Assembly: GCF_035194505.1 (NCBI RefSeq)
Contig: NZ_CP136573.1
Location: 248,001 to 312,000, forward strand
Length of the DNA stretch: 64,000 bases
Reading direction: 5' to 3'
From: Erythrobacter sp.
Lineage (GTDB): Bacteria > Pseudomonadota > Alphaproteobacteria > Sphingomonadales > Sphingomonadaceae
This document shows positions 25,102 to 33,763 of the stretch, in pieces; position 1 is the first letter of the stretch; each line of letters starts with the position of its first letter. Below the pieces are notes generated by a model. That model did not search any database. It saw only the letters and a program-made list of their open reading frames with translations, and was not told the DNA's origin. A program made the position numbers and the translations under genes.

Positions 25102-26082
25102 ATGCGCTACAGCAGGGCTGAACGGTTGATCCAACTAGCGTTGGAAATGCAGGCTGCTCGTGGTGGATTGACCATCGCCGAGATCCAGGAAAAATTCGAG
25201 GTAAGCCGTCGGACTGCCATCCGAATGAGGGATGCAGTAATTAGGGCATTCCCAAATTCCAGTGAAGTTCAGACAGGCGAACGCACAAAGCGCTGGCGGC
25301 TCAATTCCGGTGCCGCGCAGACTTTCGCAGGGATTACATCAGACGATCTCGCGAGCATCGAAGTGGCCGCGTCCGCGATGGAAACTGCGAACCTCCCTAT
25401 CCATGCGCAGAACTTGCGGGGGGTTGCGTCAAAAATGCGAAACCTGATCGAAGTTTCATCGCTCAGCCAAATCGAACCAGACCTAGAAGCTCTGACTGAA
25501 GCGGAAGGCCTCGCTCACCGTGCGGGACCGAGACCACATATACCGCACGCTGTCTTCGATACCCTGCGGACGGCGATCAAATCGTTCCGGAAAGTCTCTT
25601 TTGATTATGCCTCACGGAGTGGCAAATCTGCGAGCCGCAGAATAGTTGCTCCTTTGGGCTTCCTGTACGGGCATCGACATTATCTCGTTGCCCTTCAGGA
25701 CGGTACACCAAAGCCAAAATTTTTCAGCTTACCGTCCATTGGGAAGCTCCGCCTCGAGCAAGACAGCTTTGAGCGTGATCCAGCCTTCAACTTAAAGGAC
25801 TTTGTTTCTCAGAGTTTCGGCGTTTTTGAAGAGAAGCCCGTCAATGTCGTCTGGCGCTTTTCGGCCGAAGCAGCGCCGTTTGCACGAACGTTCGTTTTTC
25901 ACCACAGCCAAGAAATTGAAGATCAACCCAATGGCGAATTGATCGTCCGTTTTTGCGCAGGCGGTTTATTGGAAATGGCTTGGCACCTGATGTCTTGGGG
26001 AGATCAGGTTGAGGTGATTGAGCCAGCCTCATTGCGAGAAATGTTACCGGCATCTCCACCGTCCTGGCCTGCATTGCCGTAA
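25102..26082 (+). CDS. WYL-domain transcriptional regulator
   Basis: 326 residues. An N-terminal winged helix (TIAEIQEKFEVSRRTAIRM, residues 24-42) is followed by a linker, a WYL domain (about 155-235, with RRIVAPLGFLYGHRHYLVAL) and a WCX-type C-terminal extension. WYL proteins sense nucleic-acid or nucleotide ligands and frequently control phage-defence and DNA-damage loci, usually as repressors. It lies 95 bases after the protease gene. Its 3' end is 11 bases from the convergent sulfotransferase, which I take as the prophage edge. Confidence 0.9.
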   Translation: MRYSRAERLIQLALEMQAARGGLTIAEIQEKFEVSRRTAIRMRDAVIRAFPNSSEVQTGERTKRWRLNSGAAQTFAGITSDDLASIEVAASAMETANLPIHAQNLRGVASKMRNLIEVSSLSQIEPDLEALTEAEGLAHRAGPRPHIPHAVFDTLRTAIKSFRKVSFDYASRSGKSASRRIVAPLGFLYGHRHYLVALQDGTPKPKFFSLPSIGKLRLEQDSFERDPAFNLKDFVSQSFGVFEEKPVNVVWRFSAEAAPFARTFVFHHSQEIEDQPNGELIVRFCAGGLLEMAWHLMSWGDQVEVIEPASLREMLPASPPSWPALP

Positions 26083-26093
26083 AATAATGAATT

Positions 26094-26759
26094 TCAGCTA
26101 TAATATTTTTGCACCTCTTCAATCTCCACGTCGGTAAGATTGGGCAGAGGTCCAACAGAACTGTTGAGCTTAGGTATCTCCAACTTGGATCCTACCCAAC
26201 CAAACCGTGCTGCAACCTTGTGCAGATTATTCTCGTAATCTGCAAAAGCGAGCACCGTCATTCGGGGATCGTCGAGCCATCCTGACTGCGACTGATAGAA
26301 ACTGAGATTACCTCCTCGTGGCTGGCGAGTGCCACCGGGAACAGGAGGCGGCGGCAATGCCGCAAGGATATCTAACGGGGGGATGCTCTCGATCAACGTG
26401 CGAAGATCGGCTGCCACTTCCGCCGGGTTGGTCTCGAACCATCGCGGATGCGGCTTGATGCCAACAAACCGATCGGGGAATAGCTGCATTAATGAATTCG
26501 GCAGGCAGCGTTTGTGGAACTCGACCGCCGAGCAGAACCGCTCTACCGGATCTCGCCAGAAGGCGTAAATCGTCGTTGGCGCAATGGTTTCCCCAGGTAA
26601 CAACGCCTCCGCCAGCCCGATCGCTTCCGTTACTGTCGGATGCCGTCCCAACTCCCCAACCAGGTCGACCCCGATCTGACCCAGTACGGCCCGAGCCGTT
26701 TGCGACCCGCTCTTCGGCACGCCAATGAACAGCGTCTGGCGGTCATGCGAAATGATCAT
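26094..26759 (-). CDS. Sulfotransferase-family protein at the end of the phage tail operon
   Basis: 221 residues. IGVPKSGSQT near the N-terminus matches the 5'-phosphosulfate loop and FWRDPVERFCSAV the 3'-phosphate site of PAPS-dependent sulfotransferases. Such enzymes transfer sulfate from PAPS to sugars, peptides or small molecules. It starts three bases after the stop of the last tail-fibre gene, so it is transcribed with the tail genes. A phage could use it to modify its own fibre, a host surface glycan, or a metabolite. Donor-site motifs are intact. Confidence 0.8.
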   Translation of the reverse strand: MIISHDRQTLFIGVPKSGSQTARAVLGQIGVDLVGELGRHPTVTEAIGLAEALLPGETIAPTTIYAFWRDPVERFCSAVEFHKRCLPNSLMQLFPDRFVGIKPHPRWFETNPAEVAADLRTLIESIPPLDILAALPPPPVPGGTRQPRGGNLSFYQSQSGWLDDPRMTVLAFADYENNLHKVAARFGWVGSKLEIPKLNSSVGPLPNLTDVEIEEVQKYYS

Positions 26760-26762
26760 GGG

Positions 26763-28154
26763 TTAGATCCCGGTCGTGGTGTTGGTGTAGGACCCGGCTA
26801 CAAAGCTGTAGGTGGGGGTCCCCGCGGTCAGCGTGCGGCTCAGCAACGAGAAACTGCGGAAGGTCAGCGACCAGAATGTGGTGCCAATGCTGGGCGACGA
26901 CGTGTTGTAGGTCACGCCCTGGGTCGAGGCCCCGGCCACTGACCAGGTGCCGGTCTTTGATCCGTCGATTGGCACTTTGAAGATGGCGCCGCACAGATCC
27001 ATGTACCCGTAGGGCGAGAAGTCCATCATGGTGTAGATGGAGAACACCATAGCCGTTGAGCTAACCGCCAGACCCGTGAGGCTGAAAGAGTTCGCGCCAT
27101 TGCTCGTGTCCAGGCTGACGGTCCGGGCCAGCAACAAGGTGCCATCGATCGAAAACTGATAGATGTCCGCCCCGGCATAGACCGGCGCAAAAACCCGCAG
27201 GCTGCCGTCGGGGCCGAGGTTCACCGAACCACTGCCGTAGCTGGAAGGCAGGGACAGCTGCCACTGGATCACAGCGCCAGAACTGATCTTAAGCAGGCTC
27301 AGCGTGCCGTTGATGCCCGCGAGCCAGTAGATGTTGTTGCTGCTGTCTATCGCAACGCCATAGCCGTAATCATAGCCAGTACTCCCGATCGAGCGCTGCC
27401 AGCTGACAGAGGGGGTGGCGGTGCTGATGACGGTGATCAAGGCATCGATGTTGCCCGCTGTTGACGTCGAGGTGTTGCCCGAGAGGACCAGCATGCTGCC
27501 GTCCGGGCTCAGCGCCATCTGGCTGGCATATTCGTTGCCCGAGCCACCAATCGAGCGCTGCCACAGCAGGGTGCCGGCGCTGTTGTATTTGGCAATCAGA
27601 GCGTCGGCATTGCCGGAGCCACCGCTCGATGTTGAATAGCCGGCCACATAGACGTTGCCGGATGCATCGACCGCCGCATTATACCAGAGATCCTGGCCGG
27701 AGCCGTTGAGGCTGCGCTGCCATTGCAGGGTTCCCGAGGTGTCGAGCTTGGCCAGCCAGCCATAGTAGTTGCTCGAGTAGTAGGCGCCAGCGAGGTAGAC
27801 ATTCCCGCTGGCATCAATCCAGCCACCGTTGATGAAAGGCCCAGAGACGTTGCGGGCCCATATGAACGCGCCGTCACGGTCCCATTTGAAGACCGCGCTC
27901 GTGGCACTGGCGTAGATGTTTCCGCTGCTGTCAGTGCCCAGGATCAGGAAATTGACAACGGTCGAGCCAAAGGTCGCATACCAGAAGCTCTCGTTCGACT
28001 TCCCGTAAAGGTTGGAGAGCGAGATCGGCCCGGATGTGACACCAGCCAGTGTCCGCACGGCTGCTTCGCCGAGCGAAGTCGTAGAGGTCGATGTGCGGCC
28101 GAGTTCCACCGCGACATTGCCAAGCGAGATCGGCCCGGATGTCTGCAGGGTCAT
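26763..28154 (-). CDS. Phage tail fibre/receptor protein with beta-propeller-like repeats
   Basis: 463 residues. The N-terminus has two copies of a TSGPISLGNV / SGPISLSNLYG element used to attach phage adhesins. The body has repeats of the type DSSGNIYxA, DASGNVYLAGAY, DASGNVYVAGYS, followed by W-Q-R-S-(L/I) segments, the pattern of SBBP/NHL-like propeller blades. The C-terminal 100 residues are Ser/Thr-rich strands. As the last structural gene, it is the likely receptor-binding tip. Its start overlaps the previous stop by four bases. Confidence 0.8.
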   Translation of the reverse strand: MTLQTSGPISLGNVAVELGRTSTSTTSLGEAAVRTLAGVTSGPISLSNLYGKSNESFWYATFGSTVVNFLILGTDSSGNIYASATSAVFKWDRDGAFIWARNVSGPFINGGWIDASGNVYLAGAYYSSNYYGWLAKLDTSGTLQWQRSLNGSGQDLWYNAAVDASGNVYVAGYSTSSGGSGNADALIAKYNSAGTLLWQRSIGGSGNEYASQMALSPDGSMLVLSGNTSTSTAGNIDALITVISTATPSVSWQRSIGSTGYDYGYGVAIDSSNNIYWLAGINGTLSLLKISSGAVIQWQLSLPSSYGSGSVNLGPDGSLRVFAPVYAGADIYQFSIDGTLLLARTVSLDTSNGANSFSLTGLAVSSTAMVFSIYTMMDFSPYGYMDLCGAIFKVPIDGSKTGTWSVAGASTQGVTYNTSSPSIGTTFWSLTFRSFSLLSRTLTAGTPTYSFVAGSYTNTTTGI

Positions 28155-29011
28155 GGTTGGGCCTCGAGGCGCTCGACCTTGTCGGCCAGGTCCTTCACGG
28201 CCTCGATCAGTACCCCTACGAGATTGCCATAGGCGACAGACAGCAGGCCATCCTCGTGGGTCATGACCGCTTCGGGCACAATGAGCGCCAGCTCCTGGGC
28301 GATGAGACCAACGCCGCGATTGCCTGTCTCGCGCCGACTAAAGGTCACCCCACGGAGTTTCCGGACCCGGTCCAGCGCGCCAGTGATCGTCTCGATGTCC
28401 GTCTTCAGGCGGCCGTCGGAATAGGCCGTGATATCGCCGGTCGCGGTAATCGATCCCGACACGGAAATGCTACCGGTAAAGCTGTCACCCGCCTTGTTGG
28501 CAGGGGTAAAGCCCAACGCGCCGGTTACATCCGCAGAAGCGAGCGTTGCGCCCGTTGTCACTCGGCCTTTCGCATCGACCGTGACCTTGGAGTAGGTCCC
28601 GGCCGTCACACCGCTATTGGCCAACGTCGCGGCAAATGACAGAGCAGCGGATCCGTCGAATGCCGCGCTGGTGCCGGTCACATCGCCGGTCAGCGCAATG
28701 GTGCGCCCCGTTGCCCACCTAGTCGCTGTCGCGGCATTGCCGGTGCAGGATCCTGACGAACCGGTGATCGACCCACTGGCCGTGATGTAGCCGCTGGGGT
28801 TGGTCGAATTATAAGGTGTGAAGCCCAGCGCGGTCGTCACCATCCCAGAGGTCAAATTACCAAAGCCCACCTGAACGACGGTGCCGCCCGCAGTCTTCGA
28901 ATAGAGCTTCTGGTCAGCCAGATTGACCGCCAGTTCGCCCGCCTGCAGCGATGCGGCGGCAGGGACGCTGGACGCAGTTGAAGACCGTTTGAGCAGGATG
29001 GTGTTCGGCAT
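28151..29011 (-). CDS. Tail fibre with C-terminal S74 intramolecular chaperone
   Basis: 286 residues. The N-terminus (NTILLKRSST, ELAVNLADQKLYSK) resembles the Mtd-type adhesin head found in many tail fibres. The middle carries ANSGVTAGTYSKVTVDAKGR, a common fibre repeat. Residues 195-286 are a peptidase S74 chaperone (SDGRLKTDIETI, GVGLIAQEL), which trimerises the fibre and then cleaves itself off at the serine of SDGRLK. Coupled by overlap to the genes on both sides. Confidence 0.88.
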   Translation of the reverse strand: MPNTILLKRSSTASSVPAAASLQAGELAVNLADQKLYSKTAGGTVVQVGFGNLTSGMVTTALGFTPYNSTNPSGYITASGSITGSSGSCTGNAATATRWATGRTIALTGDVTGTSAAFDGSAALSFAATLANSGVTAGTYSKVTVDAKGRVTTGATLASADVTGALGFTPANKAGDSFTGSISVSGSITATGDITAYSDGRLKTDIETITGALDRVRKLRGVTFSRRETGNRGVGLIAQELALIVPEAVMTHEDGLLSVAYGNLVGVLIEAVKDLADKVERLEAQP

Positions 29012-30552
29012 CAGAAGGTTCCACCGTCCAGCGTCACGCCATCAATTGAGCCCCCGGTGATGGCGACGTTGCTCGCTGCCTGCGTCGACATGGTGCCAAG
29101 GCCAGAAATGTCAGTATTAGGAATGGTCGCGGATGCCGTGAACGCCGCCGTGCCGTTGCCCTTGAGGTAGCCGGTGAGCGTGGTGGCCCCCGAGCCGCCT
29201 TTGGCCACGCCGAGCGTACCGCCGATATTGCCCAGCGTCAGGTTTGCTTCGTTGACATCGACAGTCGGATTGCCCGCCACACCATCGCCATTGGTGACTG
29301 CGATCTTGGTCGAGCCGGCCGTCAGCGTGCGCGCTGCCACAGTCCCAGCGGCCGTACGGGCGATAATCCCGTTGGCGCCAAGGTTGTGGAGCGCCAGCGC
29401 CTGACCGGTCAGTGCGACAGCGTCAGCGGCGACGGCAATGCCTGTGCCAGCCCCCACGTCGATCGTGTTGCCGGTCTTGGTGAGGCCATTGCCGGCAACG
29501 ATCTGACCCGCGCCATTGAACTGGACGAAGGTGATGGCTGTTGTGCCCAGTGTGCCGCCCGCATCAACCGTGCAAAGGTAGCCCACGTCGGCATTCACGG
29601 TACCCTGCTCGACAAACAGGTAAGCCGAGACATGCTCGTCCCAGGTCGAGAGATCGATCGCGCGCGCCCATGCGCCAGAGGCAACGACATAGACGCCGTT
29701 CTGGGATGGCGTAGTCTGGTCCTTCACCAGCACGCGGTCGCCTGCCACTAGCGCCACGCCGTCGATCGTCATTGTGCCTGACAGCGAGGCAATATTGGCA
29801 GTCGATGCGGCTTTCACTGAAGCCTTGGGATCGAGCCCCTGAACGGTCAGATCGACGTAGTTCTTGGTGGCTGCGTCTTGGGCAGCTGTCGGGTCAGAAA
29901 GGCCTGTGATGCGCTGGCTGTTGAAATCCACTGCAGCCGTAGGTGCAGCCAACTGGTCGAGCCGGTTGGCGCGCACCCGGGCATCGGTGAAGTAGAGGTT
30001 GGTGCCTTCGGCGACGTCGCTGGTGGAGAGAGTGATGGCACCGGTACGACCAGCCACCGAAGTCACCGGGAATGTGATCGCGACATTGCTGGCGGCTGTC
30101 ACCCGGCCTTTCGCATCGACCGTGACCTGACCGACTTGCGTGGCAGAACCATAGGAGCCAGCGGTGACGCCGCTGTTCGCCAAGGTCGCGGTAATGGTCG
30201 CATTGGCGGTGCCATTGAACGAGGCCGTGCCGGTCACATCGCCGGACAGGCCGAGCGAGCGCGCCGTTGCCAGCGCGGTTGCAGTGCCAGCATTGCCCGA
30301 GATCGAACCTACAATCGTGCTCGAGAAGGTCTTGATCCCGGCGACGGTCTGGTCGCCCGAGAGCCCGACGAAGGCGCCCGGGCCGCCGATGGCGATGACC
30401 GTGGTTGCTGTTCCGCCAGCACCCCCGGTGCCGGTGCCGTAGTAGAGTGTGTTGTCCTGCTCGTTGAATGCGAGCTCGGCATTGGCGAGCGATGCCGGAG
30501 CCCCGGCCGCACCGCCTGCGGCCCGGCGCTTGATACGCAGGGTATTGGCCAT
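29011..30552 (-). CDS. Long tail fibre protein
   Basis: 513 residues. It begins with the same head type as its neighbour (ANTLRIKRRA, AELAFNEQDNTLYYG) and contains LANSGVTAGSYGSATQVGQV, VDAKGRVTAASN, TSDVAEGTNLYFTDARVRAN and GLSDPTAAQDAATKNYVD, all widespread fibre segments. The shared units with the gene at 28151 are similar enough in DNA to allow recombination. No S74 domain is present, so it may depend on the neighbouring fibre or end in a different tip. Confidence 0.88.
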   Translation of the reverse strand: MANTLRIKRRAAGGAAGAPASLANAELAFNEQDNTLYYGTGTGGAGGTATTVIAIGGPGAFVGLSGDQTVAGIKTFSSTIVGSISGNAGTATALATARSLGLSGDVTGTASFNGTANATITATLANSGVTAGSYGSATQVGQVTVDAKGRVTAASNVAITFPVTSVAGRTGAITLSTSDVAEGTNLYFTDARVRANRLDQLAAPTAAVDFNSQRITGLSDPTAAQDAATKNYVDLTVQGLDPKASVKAASTANIASLSGTMTIDGVALVAGDRVLVKDQTTPSQNGVYVVASGAWARAIDLSTWDEHVSAYLFVEQGTVNADVGYLCTVDAGGTLGTTAITFVQFNGAGQIVAGNGLTKTGNTIDVGAGTGIAVAADAVALTGQALALHNLGANGIIARTAAGTVAARTLTAGSTKIAVTNGDGVAGNPTVDVNEANLTLGNIGGTLGVAKGGSGATTLTGYLKGNGTAAFTASATIPNTDISGLGTMSTQAASNVAITGGSIDGVTLDGGTF

Positions 30553-30836
30553 CAGAAATTACCTCCGTCGACCAGTCTGGCCGCTTTCTCGTTGATCCAT
30601 GTGTTGGTGGGGGATGAGTAGGTGAGGACGTCGCCGCCCTCGGGTGCGGCCAAGTCCACGTCGGACAAGTCCGTCAGCGCGCTGAGCGGCCCGGGTGGAC
30701 CTGGTGGGCCCTGAGGTCCGGTAAACCCGCGTGGACCTGAGATCCCGGCGTTTGAGACCTCGAGGGTTATGCTGGTGCCGTCGCTCTCGACGAGGATGGT
30801 CTGAACCGCCTCGATGATCTGCAGCGCGGCCGTCAT
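30552..30836 (-). CDS. Small collagen-like tail protein
   Basis: 94 residues, with a short collagen-like Gly-X-Y run at about residues 34-50 (GPRGFTGPQGPPGPPGP) between a strand-rich N-terminus and a segment (LSDVDLAAPEGGDVLTYSSP) often seen in phage fibres. It would trimerise as a stalk. Its stop overlaps the next fibre start (TGATG), so it is expressed with it. Confidence 0.75.
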   Translation of the reverse strand: MTAALQIIEAVQTILVESDGTSITLEVSNAGISGPRGFTGPQGPPGPPGPLSALTDLSDVDLAAPEGGDVLTYSSPTNTWINEKAARLVDGGNF

Positions 30837-31144
30837 TCGACATCAAACGTAAGGGTCGGCAGGACCTCACGCTCCCCGCTGCCATTCTCGAAACCGAGCG
30901 TCAGCCAGACCCGCCCAGCGCCCGACTTCAGCGGCGCAGTCTGCTCGTCGGTCCACAGCACCTCGATCTGGCCGTCCGTTGCCGGCAGCAGAATGGCAAG
31001 CGCAGGCGGTGCAATGTTCGGGCTCTGGTCAATGACCATGAGCGCGAGACCGGAGAGATCCCGAGCGATCCCGGCGCCCTGGTCTGCAAAAAAGGTGGCG
31101 CGCACGCGCTTGGTGCCGCCCCGACGGATGGTCAGCCTGGTCAT
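30833..31144 (-). CDS. Small phage structural protein, BppU-like
   Basis: 103 residues from the ATG at 31144 (MTRLTIRRGGTKRVRATFFA); the frame is open further but without a good start. It is strand-rich, with a conserved-looking pattern of GxxRVWLTLGFENGSGEREV. This resembles small baseplate/fibre-adaptor domains found before collagen-like fibre proteins. Function is inferred from position in the tail-fibre operon and is uncertain. Confidence 0.6.
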   Translation of the reverse strand: MTRLTIRRGGTKRVRATFFADQGAGIARDLSGLALMVIDQSPNIAPPALAILLPATDGQIEVLWTDEQTAPLKSGAGRVWLTLGFENGSGEREVLPTLTFDVE

Positions 31145-31199
31145 GCCTTCACCTGTGGGAAAGGAGGGTGGCGGGTGCCGCAGCCCCCGCCATTTGATC

Positions 31200-31394
31200 T
31201 CAGCCGATCCGGGTGGTCGCCGTCTTGCGGAACAGGACCCCGCCAATGCCGGTCAGCGCCAGGACGACGGTCAGGACGTCCGTCTGGCTGAGACCTTCCG
31301 GCAAGATGCCGATTGCGCCAGCAACACCCCAGATGCTGCCGATGATCCCGGTCCAGATGGCCTTCGAGGTCCACCAGGGCTTCAAGTCTTCCAT
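31200..31394 (-). CDS. Small phage membrane protein, holin candidate
   Basis: 64 residues with two likely membrane helices (WTGIIGSIWGVAGAIGILPE and VLTVVLALTGIGGVLF) and a basic C-terminus. Size and topology fit a class II holin. The ATG has GGAG upstream. It lies just after a strong terminator that separates it from the endolysin gene. A related short protein with one membrane segment lies at 32036. Confidence 0.65.
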   Translation of the reverse strand: MEDLKPWWTSKAIWTGIIGSIWGVAGAIGILPEGLSQTDVLTVVLALTGIGGVLFRKTATTRIG

Positions 31395-31403
31395 TTCGGT
31401 TCT

Positions 31404-31431
31404 CCAAAAGAAAACCCGCCAAAGGGCGGGT
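31404..31431 (-). terminator. Rho-independent terminator after the endolysin gene
   Basis: On the minus strand a 7-bp GC-rich stem (31425-31431 with 31414-31420) and a four-base loop is followed by a T-rich run (31413 down to 31404). It lies in the 83-base gap between the endolysin stop and the membrane-protein start, so it should reduce transcription into the fibre genes. Confidence 0.8.
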
Positions 31432-31477
31432 GGTTGTCCAGCTGCGCAAAGGTGGCAGCGGATTGGTCGGGGTCTGA

Positions 31478-32014
31478 TCAGGCCTCGTTGGCGGACAGAG
31501 TACCGGTGGCGGCCAACTGCACCGGCTTCGCGGTTGCCGGCGCCTTGCGATAGGCCGGCCGGCGCACGGCAATGCAGCGGTCCTTGGCAATCCGGGTGAT
31601 GGTCACTCCATCAGACTGGTTGCCACCGAGCACATGGTAGGCGCCGTAATCTTCGCCGACATAGAGCCCGACATGACCGGATCCCTGGCCGCGGCGAAAC
31701 ACCAGCACATCGCCCAGCTGGGCCTTGTCAGCGGCCTTGCCGAACTTTGCCCAGTTGCGTGCCCAGAGCGAACCTTCGACGATCGGCTTGCCGCCGCGTT
31801 TGGCTACCACAGCCATGAACAGACCGCACCACGGGATGCCGTCTTCCAAATAGGTCCGGGCAAGCCCGACCTCCTTGGCCCAGTCGAGGATCAGCGGATT
31901 GCTAGCCGGGCCAGCCACTTCGAAGGTGCCATAGAGCTTGCGCGCTTCTTCCAGCATCCGGGGCAATGGGCGCAGTTCATCGAGCCAGCCATAGGCCGGC
32001 GGCAGAGCGTTCAT
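31478..32014 (-). CDS. Endolysin-type NlpC/P60-like hydrolase (TIGR02594)
   Basis: 178 residues matching the TIGR02594 family: an N-terminal helical region, then IPWCGLFMAVV with the catalytic cysteine, GDVLVFRRG and SGHVGLYVGED with the catalytic histidine. The fold cleaves peptide bonds in peptidoglycan. There is no signal peptide, so release needs a holin. It lies between two small membrane-protein genes, forming a likely lysis cassette. Confidence 0.85.
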   Translation of the reverse strand: MNALPPAYGWLDELRPLPRMLEEARKLYGTFEVAGPASNPLILDWAKEVGLARTYLEDGIPWCGLFMAVVAKRGGKPIVEGSLWARNWAKFGKAADKAQLGDVLVFRRGQGSGHVGLYVGEDYGAYHVLGGNQSDGVTITRIAKDRCIAVRRPAYRKAPATAKPVQLAATGTLSANEA

Positions 32015-32035
32015 GGGAGTTTCTCCTGTGGGAGG

Positions 32036-32251
32036 TTAACGGCCGGAAAAGCCCTTGAAGGCAGCCGTAATCACCGCGATCGCGGCAACCAGGGTCGAGA
32101 GCCATTTGACAAAGCGGACGACGCCAGTGGCTGTGTTCCACGCGTCGAGCAGATCTTTGAGTTCCTTGCGCACGGCCTTGAGCTCAGCCTGGACGGCTTC
32201 GAGGTCAGCACGGATGAGCGCCATTTCCACGGCGGGGTCTTGTTCGGGCAT
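32036..32251 (-). CDS. Small coiled-coil membrane protein of the lysis cassette
   Basis: 71 residues: a heptad-like charged helix (ALIRADLEAVQAELKAVRKE) and one C-terminal membrane segment (FVKWLSTLVAAIAVITAAF). This layout resembles XhlA-type holin partners and spanin-like lysis proteins. It is placed directly upstream of the endolysin gene. Exact role uncertain. Confidence 0.65.
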   Translation of the reverse strand: MPEQDPAVEMALIRADLEAVQAELKAVRKELKDLLDAWNTATGVVRFVKWLSTLVAAIAVITAAFKGFSGR

Positions 32252-32259
32252 GGCAGGCC

Positions 32260-32841
32260 TCAGCGGATCGAGCAGATGATGGCGATGTCACCGGGCGCAA
32301 GATCGACAGCGTAGCCCGGCGTTGGATTGAAGTCGGTCTGGCGCTGGCGTGGGCCGGTGGCGTAGTGGATGAACAGCGCGGCTTGCGTGAGCACGCGAGG
32401 CTCGGTCAGCACCTTGAACTGGTATTGTACACCAGGCGTCCGCTTCAACTTCTGCACCAAGCAGCACAGCGTGAAATCGTGGTGGAAGTGCCGGGTGAAT
32501 TCACCGGCCGGGAGATAGCCACCGCCATTCTCGACATTGTGGCAGCCAGGGGTCCAGGTCTGGATGATCGGACCGTCAGGGCCCTCGAACACGTAGTCGG
32601 CGGATCCGTTGATGCAGATCGAGACATGCTCGCACAGGGTCCAGGTAACGCCTGCCTGGTACATCTCAGCGATGGTGGCATTCAGCCGGGGCGGCACGAA
32701 GCCCAGCATCGGCCAGAGCCGCCACGAGTTTGCTGGCCGACGAAAGGTGAAGTCGTTCTTGAACACCCCGTAGTTGATCTCGAGGTCGTCGTTGATCGCA
32801 ATCACCTCGTCGGTGACCGTCGGCCGGCGATCTGCCTGCAT
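32260..32841 (-). CDS. Phage protein of unknown function
   Basis: 193 residues from the ATG at 32841. Earlier in-frame codons read as shadow sequence. The protein is soluble and mixed alpha/beta with several His and Cys residues (FTRHFHHDFTLCCLVQKL, TWTLCEHVSICINGSADYVF). It lies between a fibre gene and the lysis cassette. No recognised family. It could be a baseplate or fibre-associated protein. Confidence 0.65.
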   Translation of the reverse strand: MQADRRPTVTDEVIAINDDLEINYGVFKNDFTFRRPANSWRLWPMLGFVPPRLNATIAEMYQAGVTWTLCEHVSICINGSADYVFEGPDGPIIQTWTPGCHNVENGGGYLPAGEFTRHFHHDFTLCCLVQKLKRTPGVQYQFKVLTEPRVLTQAALFIHYATGPRQRQTDFNPTPGYAVDLAPGDIAIICSIR

Positions 32842-32854
32842 GTTGTGTTTTCCT

Positions 32855-33763
32855 CTAGCTGACTGTGACCGAGACGACCTCGCGCACAACATGGCTGCCG
32901 GACTGACCGCCCGACGTGCTGATTGCGGCGCCACCCAGAGTGGCGGAAAGGTTGAACGTGTCGGTCGCGGCGTTGACGACGAAGTAGGTTGTGTTGGCGA
33001 AGATCCCGGTCGGAAGCACCCCGGAGGTCGTGAACTGGACACGCTTGCCGTTTGTCAGACCGTGGGCAGCAGAAGTGACGGTCGCTGGAGTGGCAATCGT
33101 GATGGTAGCGGCGCGCGGCAGCATGCTCGTAAAGACATTGCCGCTCAGCGTGCCGTTGGCCTGATAAGCCGTGATCGGGTCCTTGTAGCCGTAGCGTGTA
33201 CCAGAGCCGGAGCCGGTGAAGTTGAGCGCCGCGCCGCCCGGTGTGGCCGCGATCTTGAATGCGCTCGCACTGACCACCGACTGGACATAGTAGATGGTGA
33301 ACGCCGTCAGCCCGCTGGGCATGCCGCCGCTGCAATAGAACTGGACCGGATCGCCAACGGCAAGCCCATGCGAAGTCCAGTTGATGGTGTTGGTTGGCGA
33401 TGGACTGAAGGTGATCCCGGTGACGTAAGTCGCCCAGGAAACCGAGCCCGCACTCAATGGATAGACCGTACCGTTGATGCGCAAACGGCTGGGTTCGGGC
33501 GTCACACCGTATCCGTCGAGACCGATCAGCGTGCGCGACGTCGCAGCGTAGAAATCATACTCATGGGCAATCGCGCGGATGTTGCGACCCTGCCAGTTTG
33601 CCGGCGTGAAGCCGCCACCCACAAGCGATGTGAAATAGCCGCCATCAGCGCCGAACTGCTCGCCAGCGCTGTATTTGTCGCCCCACGAGTAATAGCTGAC
33701 GGGCAGATCGATCTGCCGCTCGTCGCTGCCCGATCCGAGCAGTACTCCAAGTACGCCCGACAT
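32855..33763 (-). CDS. Tail fibre protein with two HGL..G..VQF repeats
   Basis: 302 residues from the ATG at 33763, which overlaps the previous stop (TGATG). After a globular N-terminus it has two copies of a beta module found in many phage fibres: HGLAVGDPVQF...MPSGL and HGLTNGKRVQF...LPTGI, each followed by a YYV/YFV strand and an AFKI/TFNL strand. The modules probably stack along a trimeric shaft. The longer open frame upstream is an artefact of overlap with the next gene. Confidence 0.75.
   Translation of the reverse strand: MSGVLGVLLGSGSDERQIDLPVSYYSWGDKYSAGEQFGADGGYFTSLVGGGFTPANWQGRNIRAIAHEYDFYAATSRTLIGLDGYGVTPEPSRLRINGTVYPLSAGSVSWATYVTGITFSPSPTNTINWTSHGLAVGDPVQFYCSGGMPSGLTAFTIYYVQSVVSASAFKIAATPGGAALNFTGSGSGTRYGYKDPITAYQANGTLSGNVFTSMLPRAATITIATPATVTSAAHGLTNGKRVQFTTSGVLPTGIFANTTYFVVNAATDTFNLSATLGGAAISTSGGQSGSHVVREVVSVTVS

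Noticed and set aside
26083..26093. Attachment site pair for the prophage
   Set aside because: I compared the left gap with 61648-61690 and found no shared segment beyond six bases, which is not significant.
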